A stretch of 7,960 nucleotides of DNA from Fimbriimonas sp. GTDB lineage: Bacteria; Armatimonadota; Fimbriimonadia; Fimbriimonadales; Fimbriimonadaceae. The notes beneath the pieces were generated by a model that was not told the DNA's origin, made no database searches, and saw nothing but the letters and a program-made list of their open reading frames with translations. Location of the stretch: positions 1 to 7,960 of the forward strand of contig JAUJNV010000087.1 of the NCBI GenBank assembly GCA_030447945.1, written 5' to 3'. Positions 1 through 6,542 of this stretch are shown here, in pieces (positions within the stretch are counted from its first letter, which is position 1; the number at the start of each line of letters is the position of its first letter). A program made the translations under genes and the position numbers.

Positions 1-16
1 GTCACTTTAATGCGCA

Positions 17-31
17 GCGGTCGCCGACCGC
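17..31. repeat. Short GC-rich inverted repeat
   Basis: GCGGTC (17-22) and GACCGC (26-31) form a perfect six-base inverted repeat with a three-base spacer in the otherwise featureless leading stretch 1-91. No T-run follows on either strand, so it does not look like an intrinsic terminator. It could be the end of an upstream transcript or chance in GC-rich DNA. Confidence 0.25.
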
Positions 32-74
32 CGCTCAAGCGAGCTTGCCCAGCAGTCGTCCGCGCGCGACAGGC

Positions 75-82
75 TATACACT
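75..82 (+). promoter_or_regulatory. Candidate -10 element before the first gene
   Basis: TATACACT, an AT-rich island in GC-rich surroundings, lies 9 bases before the ATG at 92. It contains TATACA and TACACT, both close to the TATAAT consensus. No convincing -35 hexamer is seen at the usual spacing, and no purine-rich ribosome binding site lies between this element and the start codon. Transcription would begin only a few bases before the ATG, giving an almost leaderless mRNA. This is an inference from sequence only. Confidence 0.3.
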
Positions 83-91
83 GTATGACCT

Positions 92-559
92 ATGCGCCGA
101 ACCGCCTGCGTCTTTTTCGCCGTATGCCTCGCCACCCTTGGCTTTGGCCAGGGCGGCTTCCCCTCCTCAAAGAGAGGCACTTCGGGGACCTTCCCGAAAG
201 GAAGCAACCGATATATGAGCGCACCGCAGGTGGAGAAGAATCTCGCCAAGCTCGTCGGCCGGCTCGCGCCAGAAGATAAGAAGGCGGGGCGCGCTTTGCT
301 CGGACGCCTAACGAGGGACGAGAAAGCGCTGCTTGCTCAATGGGCGAGCATCCACGCGGGCCACGGGCGGCTCGAGGCCACAAAGGCGCCCTGGCGCGGG
401 GCACCGTCTAAGGAGGGGGACGAGGAGCATTTCGCGCACTTCCTCAGCTCCGGAGAGCGGAAGACGCTGGACAGCCTGCGCGAGCGCCTCCCTAAGCCCA
501 ACAAGGAATTGCTCTACCGGATGCTCAAGAGATACTGCAAGACTCGGCCTTCGTCGTAG
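92..559 (+). CDS. Hypothetical secreted protein, 155 aa
   Basis: I do not recognise a family. The first ~20 residues look like a Sec signal peptide: an Arg-Arg n-region (MRRT), a hydrophobic core (ACVFFAVCLATLGF), and a likely cleavage near GFGQ/GG around residue 20. There is no clear lipobox, so a lipoprotein is unlikely. After a Gly/Ser/Pro-rich linker (about 21-45) the mature part is strongly charged and probably helical. Its pattern is Leu plus Lys/Arg/Glu, with two loosely similar segments, LTRDEKALLAQW and LSSGERKTLDSL. The C-terminus is basic (MLKRYCKTRPSS). Export to the periplasm or outside is inferred from the signal peptide. The start at 92 is chosen because it supplies the signal peptide; an internal ATG at 215 (MSAPQVEKN) would remove it. 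No neighbour is close enough to imply an operon, and the function is unknown. Confidence 0.6.
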   Translation: MRRTACVFFAVCLATLGFGQGGFPSSKRGTSGTFPKGSNRYMSAPQVEKNLAKLVGRLAPEDKKAGRALLGRLTRDEKALLAQWASIHAGHGRLEATKAPWRGAPSKEGDEEHFAHFLSSGERKTLDSLRERLPKPNKELLYRMLKRYCKTRPSS

Positions 560-883
560 ACTGCCGCGGGGTGGCCTGCTTCCTTCCCATCTGGATCGAT
601 ACCGTGCGGGCTCATGGGTTGAGGCTGAGCACCTCGCCGTCCGCCATGGCCCCACTTCGCGCGGGGAGATGTCGGCGAGACGAGGGGTTTTCTCGCTGCG
701 TTATCAGCCAGCGAGCCCCCGAGACGGCACACGTACTCGTTCGGGACATTTTCGGATCCCGGCTTCACCGCGCCATGCGCGCAGGAGGGCAAAAATTGCG
801 GTTTTTGTGATATGGCGTGGACAATCGTCGATTTGCGGATCAGCAGGGCCGCCTGCGGCCGCCAGTTATCGTAAAATTGCGCT
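560..883. other. Intergenic region, 324 bases, no supported gene
   Basis: No open frame here has convincing protein character on either strand. It holds a 6-base inverted repeat GCGAGA/TCTCGC (675-680, 691-696) with no T-run after it, and an A/T-rich patch at 789-813. The 9-mer AAAATTGCG occurs twice (792-800 and 873-881), 81 bases apart; the second copy overlaps the candidate -10 of the next gene. GGCCG/CGGCC (847-851, 856-860) forms a five-base stem with a four-base loop. These could be control sites for the gene at 884, but nothing proves it. Confidence 0.5.
872..877 (+). promoter_or_regulatory. Candidate leaderless -10 hexamer TAAAAT
   Basis: TAAAAT is one or two changes from the TATAAT consensus and stands out in GC-rich DNA. 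Exactly six bases separate it from the GTG at 884, so transcription would start at or next to the start codon. There is no Shine-Dalgarno-like sequence between it and the GTG, and no good -35 hexamer. The same six-base geometry recurs before the genes at 1416 and 6543. Confidence 0.4.
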
Positions 884-1087
884 GTGAGACAGGTTTTAGC
901 CATCGTGGTTTTCCTGTTCGGGTGCGCCCTGACCGCTTATGGCTTGCTGACCCTAGCGGTGCCCGACCTGCACCCGGAGGATAGGATCATCGGGAGCACG
1001 CTCGGCCTATCCGGCTTGGCGTGCTGGATCCTCGTCGCCGTGTGCCGCAGCGTCCCAGCGTCTAGAGACCGCCGCTTCTTTTCATGA
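884..1087 (+). CDS. Small membrane protein, two predicted TM helices, 67 aa
   Basis: The protein begins at GTG and has two hydrophobic stretches. The first spans about residues 4-26 (LAIVVFLFGCALTAYGLLTL) and the second about residues 38-54 (STLGLSGLACWILVAVC). A short charged loop (HPEDR) lies between them, and a basic tail ends in SRDRRFFS. It is most likely a small inner-membrane protein of unknown role; I recognise no family motif. The GTG start is chosen because it opens straight into the first helix and sits six bases after a TAAAAT hexamer. The gene stands alone between two non-coding gaps of more than 300 bases, so context gives no function. Chance ORFs of this length are common at high GC, but two well-formed TM segments and a promoter-like upstream site argue that it is real. 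Confidence 0.5.
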   Translation: MRQVLAIVVFLFGCALTAYGLLTLAVPDLHPEDRIIGSTLGLSGLACWILVAVCRSVPASRDRRFFS

Positions 1088-1262
1088 TCCGTCATCGCAA
1101 CGGAACGCTGCGGAGGGAAGGACCCTTGGCTTTCGCTCCAGGGCCGGTCACCATTGCTTGGCCCATACGGGCCCCCGTTCCCTCCTTGAGGCCCTTCTGA
1201 CGGCGCAAGGATAAAGATCGGAGGCGTAAGGGCCGCCGACCGCCGACAGTACTACTGCGAAG

Positions 1263-1275
1263 CCGCGAATCGCGG
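1263..1275. repeat. 13-base palindrome upstream of ppx
   Basis: CCGCGA and TCGCGG are perfect reverse complements separated by a single A. The site lies 140 bases upstream of the ppx start codon in the non-coding gap. It could be an operator for a dimeric repressor or simply a small hairpin. At this GC content a six-base half-site palindrome is not rare, so confidence that it is functional is low. Confidence 0.25.
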
Positions 1276-1403
1276 TGTGGGCGCTGTTTGGGGTTAAGCA
1301 CGGGGCGCTCCCGGCCGCGTCGCCGGTCGCTACGAGAACGTGCCTTAATCGCGCAGGCCACAGAGGCATAGGCTTGTTTTCGCCAGGCGATTCTTTCACG
1401 GAC

Positions 1404-1409
1404 CATACT
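1404..1409 (+). promoter_or_regulatory. Candidate leaderless -10 hexamer CATACT before ppx
   Basis: CATACT matches the key A2 and T6 positions of a bacterial -10 element. It lies exactly six bases before the ATG at 1416, the same spacing as TAAAAT before 884 and CACAAT before 6543. The six-base gap (CAGGGC) does include AGGG, but it is too close to the ATG to be a well-placed ribosome binding site. Confidence 0.35.
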
Positions 1410-1415
1410 CAGGGC

Positions 1416-2329
1416 ATGCCCCGGATCCTCGCGACGGCCGATGTCGGCAGCAATACCGCGCATCTACTCGTCGCGGCGACGGACGGAAGGCTCGTGATGC
1501 GGGTCGACAATCTCAACGAGTGGATTCCCCTGGGGGAAGCCGTGGCGCGACAAGGGGAGATCCCGAAGGAGATGATCGAGAGCCTGATCTTGGCTCTCCG
1601 AGAGTTTAAACGGCTCGCGACCGCTCAGGAGGCGGACGGGCTCTACGTCTTCGCTACGGAGGCCGTGCGAGCGGCGGGGAACCATCAGGAGGCTCTCCGC
1701 AAGATCGCGAAGGAAACCGGGGTGAAGGTTGAAATCATCTCTCCCCAACGGGAGGCGGAGCTCAGCCTCGGCGGGGTTCGTCTGGATTCCGCCCATCTGG
1801 ATCTGGACATGCTGTTCGAGGTGGGTGGCGGCAGCGCCCAGATCGCTCGGCTCGACGGCGCTAAGCTGACAGAGGCGTGGTCCCTGCCGCTCGGCACGGG
1901 GCGCATTATCGCGGAGTCCGGAATGCGGCAGCCGTGCCCGGAGCCGGCGCTTCGAGCGGCCCGAGAATACATCCAGCGGACGCTGGAAGACAGTCCCGTG
2001 GGGGAGGGCGCGGCCGTCGCCGTAGCGAGTGGCGGCGTCGGGCGTGGACTGTGGCGGGCGCTGCACCCCGATGGCGAGAAACGCTTGCGGCTGGAAGAGA
2101 TGGACTACCTCGTCGGAGCTTGCGTGCGGCTGCCCGTAGACCGCATCAGCGCGCGCTTTGGCGTCAGGCGAAGCGGGCGGGACGTTTCTACCGGGCGCTC
2201 TGTCTACAGCGCGCCTTGCTGAGGCTTGGTCTCTCCGAGATGTCCATCAGCGAGTTCGGCGTTCGCGAGGGGCGATTCTGGAGATGGCTTCGGGGAGGAT
2301 GGGCAAATTTTCCGGGTGAAGGCGTTTAG
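1416..2329 (+). CDS. ppx: Exopolyphosphatase, Ppx/GppA family, with a frameshift near its 3' end
   Basis: The family belongs to the ASKHA ATPase fold and releases phosphate from polyphosphate chain ends, or converts pppGpp to ppGpp. Visible motifs are the phosphate-1 loop ADVGSNTAHLLV (residues 8-19), ATEAVRAAGN (80-89), PQREAELSLGG (110-120, with the family's conserved Glu), the phosphate-2 loop FEVGGGSAQ (134-142), SLPLGTGRII, and an adenosine-type loop ASGGVGRGL. The first frame runs out at 2222. The expected C-terminal segment (GRFYRALCLQRALLRLGL, then SEFGVREG) continues in another frame up to TAG 2327-2329. One base appears lost between about 2160 and 2168. Repaired length is about 304 residues, normal for the short bacterial family. 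The start at 1416 is preferred to the in-frame GTG at 1275 because family similarity begins at 1416. The stop overlaps the ppk start (TAGTG), so the two are probably co-translated. Oddly, phosphate-2 has Glu135 and Gln142 where Asp and Glu are usual. Confidence 0.85.
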
Positions 2330-4367
2330 TGAGCAAGGCGCGAAGCGGCCCTCAACCGCGAGCTGAGTTGGCTGCCTTCAACGAGCGTGTGCTGGAGCAG
2401 GCGATGGACCCCCGCAAACCCCTGCTGGAGCGGTTGGGGTCTCTGGCGATCTGAGTCGACCTGGACGAGTTTTACATGGTCGGGTGAGCGGCCTAATCGA
2501 GCAGGTGGAGGGGGGCGTCGTCGAGCGCTCGCCAGACGGCCTGTTGCCCGAGGAGCAGTTGAGGCTCATCCACGAAGCGGCCGAGCCGCTGCGCAGGCGC
2601 GCGGGAGAGGTGCTCACGGGCGACCTTATGCCTTCGTTGGCCAACCAGGGGATCCGCCTTCGCCGCCACGAGGAGCTAGGCCCGCGAAAGAAGAAGGAGC
2701 TGCACGATTTCTTCTGCCGGGAGGTGTTTCCGGTCTGCACTCCGCTCATGCTCCAGCCGGCGTCGAGCGTGCCCTTCATCTCCAACCGTAGCCTGAACCT
2801 GGCGGTCGAGCTCGCGGCGGAAGACGGGGAGTTCCGTCTGGCCCGTGTGAAGATTCCCAACGTCCTGTCGCGTCTCGTGCGGGTTCCGGGGCGCCGTGAG
2901 GATTTCGTCTTACTGGAGGACCTGATGGTCGGCAACCTTCAGTCCCTCTTCCCGGGCGTCGAGATCGTCGGCGCGCACCTCTTCCGTGTGCTGCGGGACG
3001 CGGACGTGGAGATCCGCGAGCTGGAGGCCGCCGACCTTATCAGCACCGCCGAGGAAACGATCCGGTTGCGCCGCTTCGGCGATGCGGTGCTGCTTCAATG
3101 TGCGGCCTCCATGCCGGATCGCGTGTGCCGGACGCTCATGGGGATGTTGGAGCTTGATGAGGGAGACGTGTTCCTCGTCGGGGGGCCGCTCGGCCTGGAG
3201 GCTCTGTGGGAGCTCGCGAGGTTGGAAAGGCCGAGCCTCCGGTATCCGCCCCAATCGCCCCACCTGCCGGAGTCCCTGGGGAACGCGAAGTCTCTCTTCT
3301 CGACCATCGCCTCGCACGACGTCCTCATGCACCACCCGTACGACAGCTTCCGGCCGGTGGAAGAGTTCGTCGCATCGGCCGCCCGCGATCCGGACGTTAT
3401 CGGCATCAAGCAGACCATGTACCGCGTCGGCTCCTCGTCGCCGATCGTGGCGAGCCTCCTCGACGCGGCGGAGGAGGGGAAGCAGGTGGCGGCGATGGTC
3501 GAGCTCAAGGCGCGGTTCGACGAAAGCAACAACCTCGTTTGGGCTCGCGCCCTGGAGCGCGCCGGGGTCCACGTTACCTACGGGTTTCACGAGCTGAAGA
3601 CCCATTGCAAGCTGTGTCTCGTCGTGCGGCGCGAGGTCGGGGGCGTTCGCTCCTACGCCCATATCGGAACCGGCAACTATAACCCCGCTACCGCTCGCCT
3701 CTACACCGACCTCGGCCTTTTCACCAGCGATCCGGACATCACGCAGGACGTCTCCGAGCTGTTCAACTACCTCACCGGCTTCAGCCGGCAGACCGGGTAT
3801 CGAAAGCTCCTCGTCGCGCCGGTAAACCTCCGCGAGGGGATTCTGAACCGCATCCGGCGCGAGGCGGATCTCGGCGCCGAAGGAAGGATCATCTTGAAGC
3901 TAAACGCCCTCGTCGACCCCGAGGTGATCGAAGCACTCTACGAGGCCTCAGGGGCCGGAGCGAGGGTCGATCTCATTATCCGGGGCATCTGCTGCCTGCG
4001 TCCGGGCGTGCCGGAGATGAGCGAGAATGTGCGGGTGGTGTCCATCGTCGGCCGCTTCCTCGAGCACAGCCGGATCTACTATTTTGGCAACGGCGGCATG
4101 CCGGACGTGCTGATCGGGAGCGCCGACGCCATGCGCCGCAACCTCGACCGCCGCATCGAGGTCCTCGTGCCCGTCGAGGATCCGAGACTCGCCGCGCACA
4201 TCCGCGACGGCATCCTGGATCCGTGTCTGCGGGACACGTCGCGCGCTTGGGAGCAGGACCCGAGCGGAACGTACGGCCGCCTCCGCCCGGACACCGGAGA
4301 GGATCCCTTCGATTCGCAGCTATGGTCGCTCGCCCACCCGAGCACGAAGTTCGTCCTACCGAGCTGA
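2329..4367 (+). CDS. ppk1: Polyphosphate kinase 1, with a 5' end broken by several indels
   Basis: PPK1 reversibly transfers the gamma phosphate of ATP to a growing polyphosphate chain through a phosphohistidine. From 2484 to the TGA at 4365 the frame is uninterrupted and shows the whole family signature: FFCREVFPVCTPL, SLFSTIASHDVLMHHPYDSF, IKQTMYRV, VELKARFDESNN and YAHIGTGNYN. The His codon at 3660-3662 matches the phosphorylated His (E. coli H435). FLEHSRIYYF has a second catalytic-type His at 4065-4067, and SADAMRRNLDRRIEV follows. The real N-terminus lies upstream: NRELSWL (2354-2374), FNERVLEQAMDPRKPLLER (2377-2433) and LDEFYMV (2461-2481) are PPK1 hallmarks in different frames. The GTG at 2484 is therefore the internal Val of MVRVSG, not a start. 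The likely true start is GTG 2329, overlapping the ppx stop. Repaired length is about 680 residues, typical of PPK1. Adjacency to ppx supports a polyphosphate operon. Confidence 0.92.
2339..2483 (+). other. Cluster of apparent small deletions in the ppk 5' end
   Basis: Comparing with the invariant PPK1 N-terminus, the frame changes at about 2341 (two bases short or one extra), 2374 (CTGCC where CTGGCC would give WLAF), 2452 (two bases short before the ESNLDEF-like stretch), 2459 (GACC where GAACC would give SNLD) and 2481 (GTCGGG where GTCCGGG would give MVRVSG). Most are one base lost where a doublet is expected. In-frame stops TGA at 2452 and 2485 result. This is inferred from family conservation rather than a reference genome. 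Confidence 0.75.
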
Positions 4368-4407
4368 TTGGCTACACCGGCTCCTTTGGGAGTGCGGGTT
4401 AGGCTCG

Positions 4408-4500
4408 CTAGTGCTGCTCGGGCTCCTCGTGCGTTCGCAGCTCCTCACGGGCCAGCGCCTTTCGCGGCAATGGAAGGGGGTCCGCACATTTCTCGCACAT
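4408..4500 (-). CDS. Possible 30-aa CxxC micro-protein downstream of recQ
   Basis: An ATG at 4500-4498 begins four bases after the recQ TGA (4507-4505), with GAGG between the two. The frame stays open for 30 codons to TAG at 4410-4408. It starts MCEKCADPLPLP, giving a Cys-x-x-Cys pair at residues 2 and 5 that could bind metal, and continues with a charged helix-like tail (ALAREELRTHEEPEQH). Its closeness to recQ suggests translational coupling. It is too short for statistics and I know no family, so it may be a chance ORF. The GAGG directly touches the ATG, closer than a usual ribosome binding site. It ends 40 bases from the converging ppk stop. Confidence 0.3.
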   Translation of the reverse strand: MCEKCADPLPLPRKALAREELRTHEEPEQH

Positions 4501-4504
4501 CCTC

Positions 4505-6461
4505 TCAGAGTGAGGCGGCGAACTCGAGCACATCGACGAAGCGGTGGGCGTCGGCGACGCCGAAGAGGCGGTGGCGGGCGAGCTTCGCCTTGGTGAACCA
4601 GGGGCTGGAGAGGCCGCAGAGGAAGCGGGCGAGGCGGCGGGGCGTCGCCAGCTCCACCGGGTTTGCGGCGCGCAGCTCCCGTATCTCGTCGAGCGGCACC
4701 ATCGTCTCCAAGGCAGGCAGAGAGATCGGGGCGGGGAGGCGGCGCGTGCGGCCGGTGAGGCAGAAGGTGCAGTGGCCACAGGGCAGCTCGCGGATTTCGC
4801 CGAAGTAGCCCACTAAGGCGTTGGTCTGGCAGCCCTCGTGCTCGACGAGTGCGGGCACCCGGGCGAGGCGCTCGATCTCCTGGCGTTCGCGAAGATCGAA
4901 ACGCTGCGCGAGCTCGGCCACGAGCCGATCCTCCTCCTCGGGTCCGACGAGCCGTGCGTAGCGGTCGCGGACGTCGGAGGACCGCAGTTCCACCAAGTGA
5001 CGCTCCGCGAGGACTTCGAGGGCCTTGACGACACGTCGTCGTTCGGTCCCGAGCTCGGTAGCGGCAGCGTCCGGGTCCAGCGAATACCAGGTGCGTCCAC
5101 GCTTGGCAAAGGCGATCAGTCTCCGCACGAACGTGCCGGGCTCTCCAGCGAAGGCGACCTCGATCTCGTTCAGGGGCACCTTCGGCTTGAACTCGTACCC
5201 CGCGTAGAAAGGCGTTCCCTTGCGGAGCGCCCCCAGCAGCTCCAGGTATGTGAGCGCGGTGCGGAGGACCAGCGAACGCAAGTCGTGCCGCTGGGAAGCT
5301 TCGTAGGCATCCAGCGCGAACTCGTCCCCTTCGGCCAGCACCTCCTTTACCAGGGAGCGAAGCGACGCTTCCTCAGGCGTGTCGCCGTAGACGAAGTTCT
5401 CGAGGATCGGGATGTCCGAGCGGGAGGCGAGCATCTCGACCACGGAAGGCAGGTCGTCCCGGCCCGCCCGTCCGATCTCATGGGAGTACGACTCCAGGCT
5501 CTTGGGCATGTTGTAATGAACGACGTAACGCACGTTCGCTTTGTAGATCACCATTCCGAACGCGATGGTCGCGACGACGATCCCATCGTCGCTCGCCGAC
5601 CAACGCTCCTGCACGCCGGACCGTTGGTCGGGGCCAAGTCCTGCATGGTAGGCCCCCGGCGGGGAGCCCTTGGGCGATCAGGCGGGCGACGCGCTCCGCC
5701 GTCTTTTGCAGCGTGACGTAGACGATGCACGGGCCGGGGCGGCGCGTCTTCATTCGCTCCAATAGGAGCCGATCCCGGCGGTCCTCGTCGCAGGGGTCGC
5801 CAGTAGGGTGAGTGTTTTTGCGGTAGAAGCCGGTGACCACCGTGGCCTCTTCGGGGATGTTGAAGGCGGCTTGAACGTCCGCGATGACGGGCGGCGTGGC
5901 CGTCGCGGTTAAGGCCAGCACCCGCTCGGCGCCGATGTCTCTTGCGGCCCGGGCGAGCTTGAGGTAGTCAGGGCGGAAGTTGTGGCCCCATTCGGAGATG
6001 CAGTGGGCCTCGTCGACGGCGAACAGGCCGATGGGCAGGCGGTCCAGCTCGCTCAGGAACCGCTCGTTGTTGAACCGCTCCGGAGCGACGTAGAGCAGCT
6101 TGAGCTGGCCCGCGCGGAGGTCGTCGTTGATGGCGCGAACCTCGTCGGCGGTGAGCGAGGAATCAAGACGCGCGGCGGGAATACCGTGGCGCTGGAGGAA
6201 GTCGATCTGATCCTTCATCAGGGCGATCAGGGGGGAAACGACGAGCGTCACGCCTTCGATCGCTAGCGCCGTGAGCTGGTACACGAGCGACTTGCCGCCG
6301 CCGGTGGGGAAGACCGCGAGCGCGGCGTTGTGATCGAGTAGCGCCCGGATCGAGCGAAGCTGCCCGGGCCTGAAGTCGGCGAACCCGAACCGCTCGCCAA
6401 GAAGCTCCCTGAGCGCCCCCTCGTCCACCGGGTCATGATAGCCCCAACGTGATGCGGACAT
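4505..6461 (-). CDS. recQ: ATP-dependent DNA helicase RecQ, with one frameshift
   Basis: RecQ is a 3'-5' superfamily 2 helicase acting in recombination and replication-fork repair. From ATG 6461 the first frame shows motif 0 FGFADFRPGQ (25-34), Walker A PTGGGKSL (52-59), SPLIALMKDQ (76-85), YVAPER (124-129), DEAH (150-153), the aromatic-rich loop CISEWGHNFRPDY (154-166) and LALTATAT. The frame breaks at the C5 run 5653-5657: removing one base joins ...LPAG to AYHAGL and restores the rest to TGA 4505. Repaired length is about 651 residues. After motif VI comes a winged-helix-like stretch, then a C-terminal four-Cys zinc site (Cys codons at 4829-4831, 4778-4780, 4769-4771, 4760-4762; PCGHCTFC). 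In E. coli the zinc domain directly follows the helicase core, so this is a variant order. Motif V reads GMVIYK instead of GMGI(D/N)K, and motif VI HEIGRAGR instead of QExGRAGR. AAGGG about 5 bases before ATG 6461 serves as ribosome binding site. Confidence 0.88.
5653..5657. other. Frameshift site in recQ at a C5 homopolymer
   Basis: Read on the minus strand, the run is G5 in the context GCC-GGGGG-CCTACCATGCAGG. Four Gs would give LPAG-AYHAGL, the expected RecQ sequence between motifs IV and V. Five Gs give a stretch unlike RecQ that ends at a stop near 5478. The two good frames lie exactly on either side of this run, so the location is tight. A sequencing error in a homopolymer is the simplest cause; a natural slippage mutation is possible. 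Confidence 0.8.
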
Positions 6462-6530
6462 GCCGCCCTTGATTTCTGCTTGGTCAGGCAGAGCATGGGG
6501 AAGGCAGAATCTCGGGCCGGATGCGCGAGC

Positions 6531-6536
6531 CACAAT
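6531..6536 (+). promoter_or_regulatory. Candidate leaderless -10 hexamer CACAAT before the GH20-like gene
   Basis: CACAAT lies six bases before ATG 6543, matching the spacing seen before 884 and 1416. On the opposite strand the same bases, shifted by one, read TATTGT (6537-6532), a -10-like hexamer that could serve recQ with a leader of roughly 60 bases. The 81-base gap 6462-6542 must hold the promoters of both divergent genes. No clear -35 element is visible for either. Confidence 0.3.
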
Positions 6537-6542
6537 AGGCTT

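Larger units (their letters stand above)
1088..1415. other. Intergenic region, 328 bases, upstream of ppx
   Basis: No supported gene lies here. ORFs can be drawn on the minus strand, and a GTG at 1275 opens in frame with ppx, but their translations show no family features. It holds a stem GGCCC-ATAC-GGGCC (1160-1173) without a following T-run. It also holds a near-perfect palindrome CCGCGA-A-TCGCGG (1263-1275), about 140 bases before ppx. A hexamer CATACT precedes the ppx ATG. The palindrome could be a regulator site or an RNA hairpin; its role is unknown. Confidence 0.5.

Noticed and set aside
514..903. 129-aa minus-strand open frame across the 560-883 gap
   Set aside because: It overlaps the ends of both flanking plus-strand genes, and its translation has no domain, signal or membrane features.
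1160..1173. GGCCC-ATAC-GGGCC hairpin as a terminator for the gene at 884
   Set aside because: The stem is only five base pairs and has no T-run on either side, so it does not meet the pattern of an intrinsic terminator.
1275..1415. N-terminal extension of ppx from GTG 1275
   Set aside because: The extra 47 residues have no family similarity, and the conserved Ppx fold begins right after ATG 1416.
2484..2486. GTG as the start of ppk
   Set aside because: It encodes the internal Val of the conserved MVRVSG-like motif. The hallmark N-terminal segments (NRELSW, FNERVL, LDEFYMV) are present upstream in other frames.
2910..3662. 250-aa open frame on the minus strand
   Set aside because: It is antisense to the intact part of ppk, with composition typical of a shadow frame.
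4368..4407. Bidirectional terminator between the converging ppk and recQ transcripts
   Set aside because: Only a four-base CTCC/GGAG pairing is visible, and there is no T-run; termination may be Rho-dependent but this cannot be seen.
5600..5660. Programmed frameshift in recQ
   Set aside because: The shift sits in a simple homopolymer without a heptameric slippery motif or clear stimulatory structure, and other indels occur in the window, so an error or mutation is likelier.
4838..5716. 292-aa open frame on the plus strand
   Set aside because: It is antisense to recQ, which has clear helicase and zinc motifs in the overlapping stretch; no family features are seen.
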